From: DAOUMU01 sp034409055
GTDB taxonomy: Bacteria; Chloroflexota; Anaerolineae; 4572-78; J111
DNA: 64,000 nucleotides
Assembly (NCBI GenBank): GCA_034409055.1
Contig: DAOUMU010000508.1
Coordinates: 7,743 to 71,742, forward strand
Direction: 5' to 3'
How positions within the stretch are numbered: the first letter of the stretch is position 1; the number at the start of each line of letters is the position of its first letter. Both the position numbers and the translations under genes were made by a program. The notes beneath the pieces were generated by a model. It had not been told where the DNA came from. It worked only from the letters and a program-made list of their open reading frames with translations, and did no database searches. Below are positions 44,168 through 52,152 of the stretch, piece after piece.

Positions 44168-44435
44168 CTATTCAATAGCATCCAGCAAGCCAGCAGCCTC
44201 CCAGGCCAACATACCGCCCCGCAGCACGGCCACGTTGTGGTAGCCTTTGTTGTGTAACATGTAAGCAGTTCGCGTACTACGTCCCACAAACTCCTGATTG
44301 TTATCCAGTCATTGATCCGTTTGGCTGGCAATAGGTTTGTAAAAAACGAACTGGTCGCAGAAAAAAAGAGGGAATGTCACTCAGGCCAACCAGTACGGGG
44401 TTGTCTCTGTATGCACTTTTAAGATAAACAGCCAT
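44168..44435 (-). pseudogene. Collapsed paralogue of the SulP-rhodanese transporter
   Basis: Three pieces of the transporter remain in order. The first is the N-terminus MAVYLKSAYRDNPVL...RPVRFLQTY (from the ATG at 44435). The second is a middle piece, IASQTDQ-stop-LDNNQEFVG, matching ITSQTGQRLESNQEFVG. The third is the end of the rhodanese domain, RSTRTAYMLHNKGYHN to LLDAIE, with its stop at 44168. About 650 codons are missing in two deletions. It shows that a [SulP + FBPase] pair was duplicated in tandem and one transporter then lost. Confidence 0.88.
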
Positions 44436-44575
44436 AGTATTATCCGTTAGTGTCCAGATATTTTTTATTCTACCACTTTTGGTAGAAGTTTGCCAGATGA
44501 CATAAAGGTGCATTTCAGTTTGGGGACAGATTTTGAATAAGCAAAGATTGTATCCTTTTCAAATTTGTGGGTAGC

Positions 44576-44647
44576 GTAAGGGCGAGGCAAGTCGGAGCAT
44601 AGCTTGTTTGTTTCGACTACCACCAATCCGACTTGCCTCGCCCTTAC
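44576..44647. mobile_element. MITE family C, copy 1
   Basis: Perfect 20-base inverted repeat: GTAAGGGCGAGGCAAGTCGG (44576-44595) and its complement (44628-44647). The 32-base centre resembles that of the copy at 61940-62010. It lies 22 bases past the stop of the metalloprotease-like gene and could end its transcript. The stretch 44436-44575 holds nothing I recognise. Confidence 0.8.
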
Positions 44648-44668
44648 TTTTGGAGAGGATACCAAAGA

Positions 44669-47326
44669 TCACTCGGCGATACGGAGGGAAAGTGTCTGAA
44701 TTTTCGAGATGGTCAGGGGGAGACCACCGCGAGCCCCGGCCATAACTTCGCTCAAATTGAGGTAGACTTCACCCGTTTCCGAGGCGGCCGTAAAGGTGAA
44801 AGTGGCCAGGGTAAGATCACCGGTTAAATTGGCCACCTGGCCCTGGCGGCTGGCTACAACCGATACCTGGCCCATATCATTGTCTATCGAATCAGCCACC
44901 ACCAGGCTCAAATCGGGATGCAAGCGCAGGCTGTCAAGCTGCAAAAGAACCGGGTCAAAGTTAAGCTTAAATTGCACCCCAAACAACCCTGGCCCGGTGA
45001 CCCGGTGGGCGACGACAGCCACCTCAAAGGTCTGGCCCGGTTTCACAGTAGCCGGTCCACGCAGGCCCAAGCTATTTTCAAGCGGTGGCTCAATCGTAAA
45101 GGGGGCATCGGATTCGTCAAGGCTGGTGTGGAAGCCGTCGGTGGTGATAACGCGGATGAGAGCGTTATAACTGGCCGGAATCTGGCTGGTATCAAAAGTA
45201 TAATGAGTTCGGTTCAGGCGTACGGCCAGAGGAAGCCAGCTTTGACCACCGTCGGGGCTGTAAAGCAAATCGTGTAACAGAGAGCCACCATCGGCGTCGC
45301 TGGCTTCCCAGGTGATCGTTTGTTGACCGGTCAGGGTTTCGCTGCCATTGGGGAAAGTAACATTAACATTGGGCGGGCTGTTACTGGGGGTGACAATAAC
45401 CAGAGCCACCTCATTTCTACTGATCGTGACTTTGGCCACGTCATTCAAATCGGTACGGGGTAATATAAACAAGAAGGGGCTGGATTCGGTGGGCAGGCCG
45501 GTTTCCAGGTCCAAAAAGCCGGTATCAAAGCAGTGTTGAGCCAGGATGGTGTTGTCATCGGCTTCTACATTGAGGCAATAATCATCACCGGGCGGTAGGG
45601 CAAACTTCAAAGGGGGGTTAAAGGCGCCGGCAGGATCATAAAAGGCACTGCCTTCAAGACGAATAACTTCGGGGTTGGATACGGTGCCATCAGGGTAAAT
45701 GATTCCACTCACCAGTAGGGTACCGCCATCGGTAATTTCTGCCTGCGGTTTAAAGTCAGCTAAAGGCAACGTAACCGTGGCCTTGGGCTGCAAAAAAGGA
45801 CTGTCAAAGAGTTTGCGATAGGTATAGGGAGAAATCCAGGGACGGGTGCAGTAAGCCATCATATCGTAAAAAGAGGGAGAATATATAATCGGTGGGTTGC
45901 TGTACAGGTCAATACCAAATTCCTGGATGTGGGGTGTGTCAGCATAGGGCCAGTCGGGATCGACCCGAATGTCGACCCCCTCCGCTTTAAAGCAATAGGC
46001 ATCTTCCCGCTGGGTGGGCGACCAGGCATGCTGCGCTCCCAGGTTGTGAGCAATTTCGTGCACTAAAATACGTGGCCCGCCAATATCTTGTTCCGGACGC
46101 AGACCGCCAAAAGCAACCCGACTGGAGTGCAGTCCGGCACAATTGGGACACCAAAAGGGATCTGAGGCACCGCCGTTGTAAAATTCTGGGGGCAGCCAGC
46201 CGAAAAGTTGATCCGGCCATGTCTCGTTCGAGTGGTACTGGGCATAGAGCCAGTAAGTATAAAGTAACTTACGGAGTATTTCCCCTTTACTCAACTCGCC
46301 CTCCCAGACCAAATCGGGCATAGGCAGCCGGTAATATTCTACAGCCGGTACAGGATACATACGCAACAACCAGTACTCAACCTGAGTTGGCTCCGGCGGT
46401 CTGAAACCCTGGTATTCAATGGGCAGGTAAGCCACCCGCAGTGGCTTGCGCACGGCAAAGTTTTTACTGAGGGTCAGGGTGGCCGGCGATACCTCGACTG
46501 CGTCCGAGGGCATAGCTTCAAGCTCAAAGGTGATCTGGCCCGACATCCAGGCTGGCGGCGGGAAAAATTCAAAATTAACCGAATGGGCCAGGTTGAGCCG
46601 TAACTCTTGCAGGGGTAAACTGTTCACGTGTTGCAAGGTTTCGGCCGGTAGTTGGCGAGTCAGGCTGAGCTGCTCCTGGCCATCTTTCAGCAACCGCAGT
46701 CGTACGGTAATTTCTGTGGGGGGGCAATCACCGTTACAGGCCAGGTAAACTCGGGCTAAGGTGTGTCGACCAGCGACCAGGGGCATTGAGTTATTGCAGA
46801 AAATATGGTCGGGATGATGGGGGTCTGGCTGGCAACGGGGATGCTCCGGCTCGTTGAAGACCTGAATGCCCTGGGTGATTTCCAGACCCCGCAGTCTCAG
46901 GAAAGCCGGTTTAGCCTGAGGGATAGGCTCCTCAGCCAGGATAGACTCGGCGTCGGGAATCTGTAGCGCCTGCGTATAATCAGGAGGAGGGGGCTCCGGC
47001 ACGACCGGCTGTGCTTCAAGCATGGGCCGGACATCAAGAGCCGCGACCATATCTTGATTGTTCACCTGGGACTCGGTTGGGGTGAGGATAACCAAGACGG
47101 CCACCAGGGCCATAATTTGTAGGAGAATCAACCCCCAGATCAGTAAGTGGGTTGAGACATTTTCCTTTTTACCTGGAATGACTTTACCGGAAACGAGGTT
47201 GGCTGGCCGGTGATGGACGATTTCGCCAATTAAGTCAGGGTTGTTGGCATATCTTTCTTCCCTGGCCGGCCATCTGTCAGGATAAGGATGATTATCAGGT
47301 GGTCGTTTGTCCATGACTACCAACAT
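44669..47326 (-). CDS. Membrane-anchored metzincin-like protease with cohesin-type C-terminus
   Basis: 885 residues from the first ATG (47326); an ATG four codons later is as good. An N-terminal cytoplasmic part of about 58 residues and one membrane segment (about 60-82) place the rest outside. The zinc motif HEIAHNLGAQH (His423, Glu424, His427, His433) fits HExxHxxGxxH, with a Met-turn-like YDMMAYC (about 487-493) downstream. An Ig-like domain (about 655-745, TLTGQQTITWEASDADGG) and a cohesin-like domain (about 752-885, GPATVKPGQTFEVAV, FGVQFKLNFDP) follow. It may process surface proteins or attach to a dockerin partner. No dockerin is seen in the window. Confidence 0.85.
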   Translation of the reverse strand: MLVVMDKRPPDNHPYPDRWPAREERYANNPDLIGEIVHHRPANLVSGKVIPGKKENVSTHLLIWGLILLQIMALVAVLVILTPTESQVNNQDMVAALDVRPMLEAQPVVPEPPPPDYTQALQIPDAESILAEEPIPQAKPAFLRLRGLEITQGIQVFNEPEHPRCQPDPHHPDHIFCNNSMPLVAGRHTLARVYLACNGDCPPTEITVRLRLLKDGQEQLSLTRQLPAETLQHVNSLPLQELRLNLAHSVNFEFFPPPAWMSGQITFELEAMPSDAVEVSPATLTLSKNFAVRKPLRVAYLPIEYQGFRPPEPTQVEYWLLRMYPVPAVEYYRLPMPDLVWEGELSKGEILRKLLYTYWLYAQYHSNETWPDQLFGWLPPEFYNGGASDPFWCPNCAGLHSSRVAFGGLRPEQDIGGPRILVHEIAHNLGAQHAWSPTQREDAYCFKAEGVDIRVDPDWPYADTPHIQEFGIDLYSNPPIIYSPSFYDMMAYCTRPWISPYTYRKLFDSPFLQPKATVTLPLADFKPQAEITDGGTLLVSGIIYPDGTVSNPEVIRLEGSAFYDPAGAFNPPLKFALPPGDDYCLNVEADDNTILAQHCFDTGFLDLETGLPTESSPFLFILPRTDLNDVAKVTISRNEVALVIVTPSNSPPNVNVTFPNGSETLTGQQTITWEASDADGGSLLHDLLYSPDGGQSWLPLAVRLNRTHYTFDTSQIPASYNALIRVITTDGFHTSLDESDAPFTIEPPLENSLGLRGPATVKPGQTFEVAVVAHRVTGPGLFGVQFKLNFDPVLLQLDSLRLHPDLSLVVADSIDNDMGQVSVVASRQGQVANLTGDLTLATFTFTAASETGEVYLNLSEVMAGARGGLPLTISKIQTLSLRIAE

Positions 47327-47440
47327 TGGGCCATCTTGTTAAAGTACAACCTTGAAGTTACCCTCACTATAACACCAGCTAGCCCAGGATTCAATGGGAT
47401 ATTGGGGGTAACCATAATCAGAATAGCCAGCATTGTTTCT

Positions 47441-47468
47441 TTGAAAAACATCTTGGTTGACTTATAAT
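47441..47468 (+). promoter_or_regulatory. Sigma-70-type promoter
   Basis: TTGAAA (47441-47446), 16-base spacer, TATAAT (47463-47468), 34 bases upstream of the ATG at 47502. Confidence 0.65.
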
Positions 47469-47501
47469 TAAAAGACTTAAGTTTTAACTTTGAGAGATTT
47501 G

Positions 47502-48515
47502 ATGGAACGTAAATTACTACGGTGGAGTTGGATAATTCTATGCCTGATATCCCTCTCCTGGTTACCTTATCCCGTGGCTGAGGCTCAAGCTACCAAGCCT
47601 CGATTAAAAAGCTTGCTGGTTGAAATCTGGCCGGAATATGACCGCGCCGAGGTACTGGTAATCTATCGGGCTGAATTAAGCCCTGACACCCCGCTGCCTG
47701 CTCAATTGACCTTTCGCTTGCCGGGTTATATCGAAAGTATGCATGCGGTGGCTATTGAGCGCGATGAGGCCTTGTTTGCAGTGAGTTCAGAGGCGATTGA
47801 GATGCGTTACGAAGGTGATGACCTGCTGCTCACCTTTCCCAGCCCCTCGCCCAAGATCCAATTTGAATATTACGACCCCCAGATACTCACCCGGCAAGAT
47901 CAAACGCGGCAACTGACCTTTGCTTTCGCCACTCCCTATGATATCGAAATGACCACCTTTGAAGTACAGGCACCCTTTCAGGCCGAAGACTTTTCGCTGA
48001 CCCCTGCCGCAAGCAACACCTTTGTCGGCAGCAACGGCCTGCAATATAACTTGATTGAAGTGGCCGGGCTGGCTTCCGGTGAAACCTTTGAATTGTCGGT
48101 CACTTACAAACGCAATACGACTGAGGTGTCGGTAAAAAGTCTCAGGAGCGACACCGCAGAGAACACGGCCAATATTACCGCGCCCGCTGAAGCATCGGCT
48201 AACAACCTGACGGTTGGCTATGTGTTAGTGGGCGCCGGCGTCGGTTTGTTGCTGGGGACCGGTGGCTACTGGTGGTGGTCTAAACGGATAAAACAAGAAA
48301 CGCCCTCCTCCGGCCGCAGGCCAGCACGTCGTAAAAAACGAGGGGCTGTTGTCAAGAGCAAGGTCAGACAGAAACCGAGTGCGTCTGCCGTTGAGTCAGC
48401 CAGGCCAGCAACGGCTGCTCCCCAACCGGGCGGTTTTTGCTACCGCTGTGGCAGCGTCTTACGAGAGGATGCTAATTTTTGTCACAACTGTGGCGCTGAA
48501 CGACGCAAAACATAA
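47502..48515 (+). CDS. Secreted/membrane protein with C-terminal zinc ribbon
   Basis: 337 residues from the ATG at 47502 (a TTG at 47490 is less likely). A signal peptide (WIILCLISLSWLPYPVAEAQA) leads to a beta-rich extracytoplasmic domain of about 180 residues, a membrane segment (about 222-244, VLVGAGVGLLLGTGGYWWW), a basic stretch and a zinc ribbon CYRCGS...CHNCGAE at the end, on the cytoplasmic side. Zinc ribbons of this kind (zinc_ribbon_2 type) are common on bacterial membrane proteins of unknown function. It has its own promoter and is followed by repeats before the next operon. Confidence 0.82.
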   Translation: MERKLLRWSWIILCLISLSWLPYPVAEAQATKPRLKSLLVEIWPEYDRAEVLVIYRAELSPDTPLPAQLTFRLPGYIESMHAVAIERDEALFAVSSEAIEMRYEGDDLLLTFPSPSPKIQFEYYDPQILTRQDQTRQLTFAFATPYDIEMTTFEVQAPFQAEDFSLTPAASNTFVGSNGLQYNLIEVAGLASGETFELSVTYKRNTTEVSVKSLRSDTAENTANITAPAEASANNLTVGYVLVGAGVGLLLGTGGYWWWSKRIKQETPSSGRRPARRKKRGAVVKSKVRQKPSASAVESARPATAAPQPGGFCYRCGSVLREDANFCHNCGAERRKT

Positions 48516-48525
48516 TATTTGGAAA

Positions 48526-48580
48526 CAGGTTGCTAACTTATCCTACGGGGAGGGGCAATTTAGCAAATTGCCCTACAACT
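48526..48580. repeat. Palindromic repeat pair related to 39705-39756
   Basis: GGTTGCTAACTTATCC and GGGGCAATTTAGCAAATTGCCC, the second a near-perfect palindrome with the same TTAGCAA centre as the pair before infC. Located just after the zinc-ribbon gene, where it may end transcription. Confidence 0.6.
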
Positions 48581-48596
48581 GATAAAAAAATACACT

Positions 48597-48704
48597 CAGT
48601 AGATCCAAATTTGAGGAGCACCCAGAGGGCATAAACCAGTACGCCCACGTGTGGCGTTATTCGGCACGTGGGCGTGCCTCACTCCGCAAAAATTGGATCC
48701 ACTG
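48597..48704. mobile_element. MITE-like element E
   Basis: Ends CAGTAGATCCAAATTTGAGG (48597-48616) and, on the other strand, CAGTGGATCCAATTTTTGCG (48704-48685) are imperfect inverted repeats. Inside, ACGCCCACGTG (48641) pairs with CACGTGGGCGT (48665). A related CACGTGGGCGTG piece lies at 53396. It lies just ahead of the ribosome site of the next gene. Confidence 0.6.
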
Positions 48705-48727
48705 ATACTCAATTGCGGAGAGGAGCT

Positions 48728-49297
48728 ATGTCGAGATCAGCCAAAGTAATTATCTTTATTCTCTTTATCCTGGTTTTGCTATCATTAGCCTTGAATGGGC
48801 TGCTATTGTGGCAGTGGTGGAGCTTTCAACAACAGGTCAAAGCAGCTATTCGGGATTTTGAGCCTATCGTGGGCGAGGCCCTATCCCAGGCCATCACTGA
48901 CCTGGAAACATTTGAGAACTCAACCATTGAATTTAACGTCCAAGTGCAGCAAGAGTTTCCGGTTCAGGTTGAGATTCCCTTTCAAGAAACGTTGGATGTA
49001 CCCATCCAGACCACCATTCCTATCAGCCAGGAGATCCAAACCACCATCCTGATTGATCCATTACAAACCGGGTTAAGTATTCCAACCGACGTGACCGTTC
49101 CGGTCGATTTAGAAGTGCCCATCAATCTAACCATTCCCGTATCTGTCGACCGAACCGTCCCCATCTCCACCACCGTCCCGATCGACTTTAATGTCCCCCT
49201 ATCGATCAAGATCAGCGAGACAGAGCTGGCCCCATACATCGGCCGGCTACGCACCGGTTTAATTTCCCTGAACCAGACTTTATCTAATTTGGAGTAA
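48728..49297 (+). CDS. Single-pass membrane protein with repetitive beta-strand tail
   Basis: 189 residues. The ATG at 48728 has AGGAG two bases upstream (GAGAGGAG in all) and is followed directly by a membrane segment (VIIFILFILVLLSLALNGLLLW). After about 45 residues comes a run of roughly 100 residues with a repeated P-V/I-x-h-x-h pattern (VPVDLEVPINLTIPVSV and similar), suggesting a beta-solenoid or extended fibre. It precedes an ABC exporter gene by 6 bases, so it could be a partner of that transporter. I do not recognise a family. Confidence 0.75.
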   Translation: MSRSAKVIIFILFILVLLSLALNGLLLWQWWSFQQQVKAAIRDFEPIVGEALSQAITDLETFENSTIEFNVQVQQEFPVQVEIPFQETLDVPIQTTIPISQEIQTTILIDPLQTGLSIPTDVTVPVDLEVPINLTIPVSVDRTVPISTTVPIDFNVPLSIKISETELAPYIGRLRTGLISLNQTLSNLE

Positions 49298-49303
49298 TTC
49301 CTG

Positions 49304-50299
49304 ATGGTCTCCTCGACAGTATTGACCCAAACCCAACCCCCATCGAGCGAAACAGAGGATGTTGTCATCCGGGCTAAGGGATTGACCAAGCGATTTGGTC
49401 ATGAGACGGCCGTTGAGGAGGTTGCGTTTGAGATTCCCCGGGGCAAAATCTTTGGCTTTATCGGTCCCAGTGGCTCCGGAAAAACAACGACGGTGCGCCT
49501 GTTGACCGGGTTCTACAAGCCAACAGAGGGCCGGGCGGTTGTCCTGGGGCACGAGCCGGCCCAATTTAAGCCGGACACCCGTGAAAAAATTGGCTATATG
49601 CCGCAGCAGTTTGCCCTTTATCCTGAACTGAGCGTTTGGGAAAATCTAAATTTTGCTGCCTCTATTTATGGCATGAGCTTTCAACGTGATGAGCGTCTGA
49701 AGCAACTGCTTGAATTTGTCGGGCTGAGCGAGCACAGGCGCAAACTGGCCCGCAATCTCTCCGGGGGGATGAAGCGGCGCCTGAGCCTGGCGGCCACTCT
49801 GGTCCATAGCCCGGAATTACTCTTTCTCGACGAGCCAACGGCCGGCATTGACCCGGTGTTGCGCCGCAAATTCTGGGATCATTTCAAAGAATTGCAGCAG
49901 CAGGGATGTACCCTGTTTGTAACCACCCAGTACGTGGGTGAAGCGGCTTATTGTGACTTTGTGGGCGTGATGGCCCGGGGTCACTTGCTGATGGTAGAGA
50001 CACCCGAGGGGTTGCGTCGCCGGGCCTTCGGCGGTGAAGTGGTTGATTTACATACCGGGGAACGCCTGACTCATAAGGACTTGAAGGTCTTACGCAAGCT
50101 GCCTTTCGTTCAAGGCAAAGTTACGCGCCTGGATGAAAATAGCGTCCGCCTGGTCGTGGATGAGGCCAGTACGGCCATTCCCACTCTGCTGGATTGGTGT
50201 CACCAAGAGTATGTAACGGTTGAGTCTATCGAAGAGTACTTACCCCCCTTTGATGACGTTTTTGTTGAGCTGGTCAAGGATGTACCGCCCTATGAATAA
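49304..50299 (+). CDS. ABC transporter ATP-binding protein
   Basis: 331 residues, ABC-2 exporter type. Walker A GPSGSGKTTT, Q-loop YMPQQFALYP, signature LSGGMKRRL, Walker B LLFLDEPTAGIDP and a switch-region Thr (VTTQ, where the usual His is replaced by Gln in FVTTQY). It has a C-terminal regulatory extension of about 90 residues. It follows the small membrane protein by 6 bases and overlaps the permease start by 8 bases, so the three form an operon. The substrate is unknown. Confidence 0.94.
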   Translation: MVSSTVLTQTQPPSSETEDVVIRAKGLTKRFGHETAVEEVAFEIPRGKIFGFIGPSGSGKTTTVRLLTGFYKPTEGRAVVLGHEPAQFKPDTREKIGYMPQQFALYPELSVWENLNFAASIYGMSFQRDERLKQLLEFVGLSEHRRKLARNLSGGMKRRLSLAATLVHSPELLFLDEPTAGIDPVLRRKFWDHFKELQQQGCTLFVTTQYVGEAAYCDFVGVMARGHLLMVETPEGLRRRAFGGEVVDLHTGERLTHKDLKVLRKLPFVQGKVTRLDENSVRLVVDEASTAIPTLLDWCHQEYVTVESIEEYLPPFDDVFVELVKDVPPYE

Positions 50300-51947
50300 A
50301 TCTTCAAAGCCCCCCCAGCCCCCCAAAGGGGGGAGAAATGGCCCAAAGCCCCCCCAGCCCCCCAGAGGGGGGAGAAATGGCCCAAACCGCGCTTTAATTC
50401 GTATATCGGCTTTCCTGCTCAAAGAAATTTTCGAGGTAATGCGTCAGCCTCTGCTCATACTGACGCTGGTGCTGGGTCCTTTTCTCATTTTGCTCTTTTT
50501 TGGTCTTGGCTACCGCAACGAGGCCCGGGCTTTACGCACCACCTTTGTGGTGGAAGAGGACAGCGGGCTGGCCGAAAAAGTTGAACAATATGCTGCCTCA
50601 CTCGGTTCCCAGTTGATCTTTGCCGGGGTAACGAACGATTTAGAAGCGGCCCAGGAAAGCCTGCGCCAGGGCGAGATAGACTTGATCGTGGTCATGCCCC
50701 CCCATGCTTACCAGACCATTCGCAACAATGAGCAGGCTGTCTTTCAGTTGTACCACCACGAGATCGACCCTTTTCAATCAGATTATGTCCGGGTCTTTGG
50801 CCGGGTCTACGTGGACGAGGTCAACCGCCGCGTGTTGCGCTTCATCACCTCAGAAGGGCAGATGGACGCCTCGCAGGCCCAGGCAAAACTGGAAGCGGCC
50901 CGTCTGAGTGCGGCCAGCCTGCGTGAGTTACTGGAACGTTGCACCACTGCCCTGACCCAGCCCGGGAATGAGGGGGGGTGCGACAGCGAAGCCGCCCTGG
51001 AGCATTTACAAGACCTGGATCATCAGGTGGACGAAGTGGAACTGGCTATGGGCAACAGTATCAGGCTGAGTGACGCGATCCGGCAAGAGCTGGGTGACGA
51101 CAAGACCGGCCAAGATAGTGATAATCAACTGTCGTCCACTTTAACCGATATTATCCAAAATACGAACGAATTGGCAGAGCTAAAGGAGACGGCCGACGAC
51201 TATATTGATAGTTTACAAATCCTGGCCGAGATTGAAACAGACCTGGCCCAACTGGAACGCGGCCTGGTGGAGTTTTTGGATATTGATCCGATCGTACTGA
51301 TTAGCCCCTTCCGCAGTGAAGCCCAAAGTATGGCCACGGTGGTGCCCGGCGCGTCCCATTACTTTGCCCCGTCCGTCATCGTGTTACTGCTGCAACATTT
51401 TGCAGTGACGTTTGCCGCCCTGTCGATGGTGCGGGAACGCCAGTTGGGCACCATGGAACTGTTCTACGTCTCCCCCCTACTGGCTATTGAAACTCTGCTG
51501 GGTAAATACCTGAGTTATCTGATTTTCGGCGGGGTCCTGGCCACGATTCTGCTTGTATTGGTGGTCTATGGGATGGGGGTGCCTATGCTGGGCCTGTGGA
51601 GCAGTGTTGGCCTGGTCATTATTGCCCTCATCTTCACTTCCCTGGGCGTCGGTTTTATCATCTCCCTCGTGTCAAAAACTGATATTCAGGCGGTTCAGTA
51701 TTCAATGATTGTCTTATTGACCAGTGTCTTTTTCAGCGGCTTCATCTTGAGTTTAGAAGCCCTGTGGCAGCCCGTCCGGGTCATCTCCTGGGCTCTGCCC
51801 GCTACCTATGGCATCTTGTCGCTACGGAACATCATGCTGCGGGGTGATCCTCTGGAGTTGGCTCTATTAATACAGTTGACCGCCATCGGGTTAGGGCTCT
51901 TTTTGGCAGCCTGGGTCTTGCTCCGCCGCTCGATGGCCCACGGCTAG
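50292..51947 (+). CDS. ABC-2 type transporter permease
   Basis: 551 residues from the ATG at 50292, which overlaps the end of the ATPase gene. One membrane segment near residue 60-80, a roughly 280-residue extracytoplasmic domain with coiled-coil character, then five membrane segments in the last 200 residues (ABC-2 layout, with MVRERQLGTMELFYVSP between). The first 30 residues are two exact-length copies of a 13-residue repeat (KPPQPPKGGRNGP) made by the GC-rich palindromic repeat; these are plainly an addition to the family. It likely exports a lipid, polymer or drug with the ATPase encoded upstream. Confidence 0.9.
   Translation: MNKSSKPPQPPKGGRNGPKPPQPPRGGRNGPNRALIRISAFLLKEIFEVMRQPLLILTLVLGPFLILLFFGLGYRNEARALRTTFVVEEDSGLAEKVEQYAASLGSQLIFAGVTNDLEAAQESLRQGEIDLIVVMPPHAYQTIRNNEQAVFQLYHHEIDPFQSDYVRVFGRVYVDEVNRRVLRFITSEGQMDASQAQAKLEAARLSAASLRELLERCTTALTQPGNEGGCDSEAALEHLQDLDHQVDEVELAMGNSIRLSDAIRQELGDDKTGQDSDNQLSSTLTDIIQNTNELAELKETADDYIDSLQILAEIETDLAQLERGLVEFLDIDPIVLISPFRSEAQSMATVVPGASHYFAPSVIVLLLQHFAVTFAALSMVRERQLGTMELFYVSPLLAIETLLGKYLSYLIFGGVLATILLVLVVYGMGVPMLGLWSSVGLVIIALIFTSLGVGFIISLVSKTDIQAVQYSMIVLLTSVFFSGFILSLEALWQPVRVISWALPATYGILSLRNIMLRGDPLELALLIQLTAIGLGLFLAAWVLLRRSMAHG
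50306..50383. repeat. GC-rich palindromic repeat, two tandem 39-base units in frame
   Basis: Units 50306-50344 and 50345-50383 differ at one base (AAA/AGA). Each is AAAGCCCCCCCAGCCCCCCA plus the complementary arm and AGAAATGGCCC. 39 bases equals 13 codons, so the frame is kept. Confidence 0.9.
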
Positions 51948-51960
51948 TTTTCGGGGCGAA

Positions 51961-52057
51961 ACTCCCCCCCGGCCCCCCAAAGGGGGGAGAACCCAGCCTC
52001 CCAATCCATAGGACAGGTCCACAGGACAGGCCCACAGGACAAGTGAGGGGGGAGAAA
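51961..52057. repeat. GC-rich palindromic repeat interrupted by a 13-base tandem repeat
   Basis: The arm GGCCCCCCAAAGGGGGGAGA is followed by three 13-base units of CACAGGACAGGCC type (52007-52045) and then a second GAGGGGGGAGAAATGG arm. It fills the gap after the ABC permease and provides a Shine-Dalgarno-like stretch for the small reading frame after it. Confidence 0.7.
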
Positions 52058-52152
52058 TGGCTCAGCTTATTAAAATCAAATCACAGAGGCCAACTGATGA
52101 CCAGCAGATCAACCAGGACGAAATGATTGTAGTACCAAAGGAGAACCGGTAA
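52057..52152 (+). CDS. Possible 31-residue peptide coupled to the SGNH gene
   Basis: ATG at 52057 is preceded by GGGGGGAG (from the repeat) and encodes MAQLIKIKSQRPTDDQQINQ and 11 more residues. Its TAA overlaps the ATG of the next gene (TAATG). The spacing looks like translational coupling, but the ribosome site is supplied by the mobile repeat and no homologue is known to me. It could be accidental. Confidence 0.3.
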   Translation: MAQLIKIKSQRPTDDQQINQDEMIVVPKENR

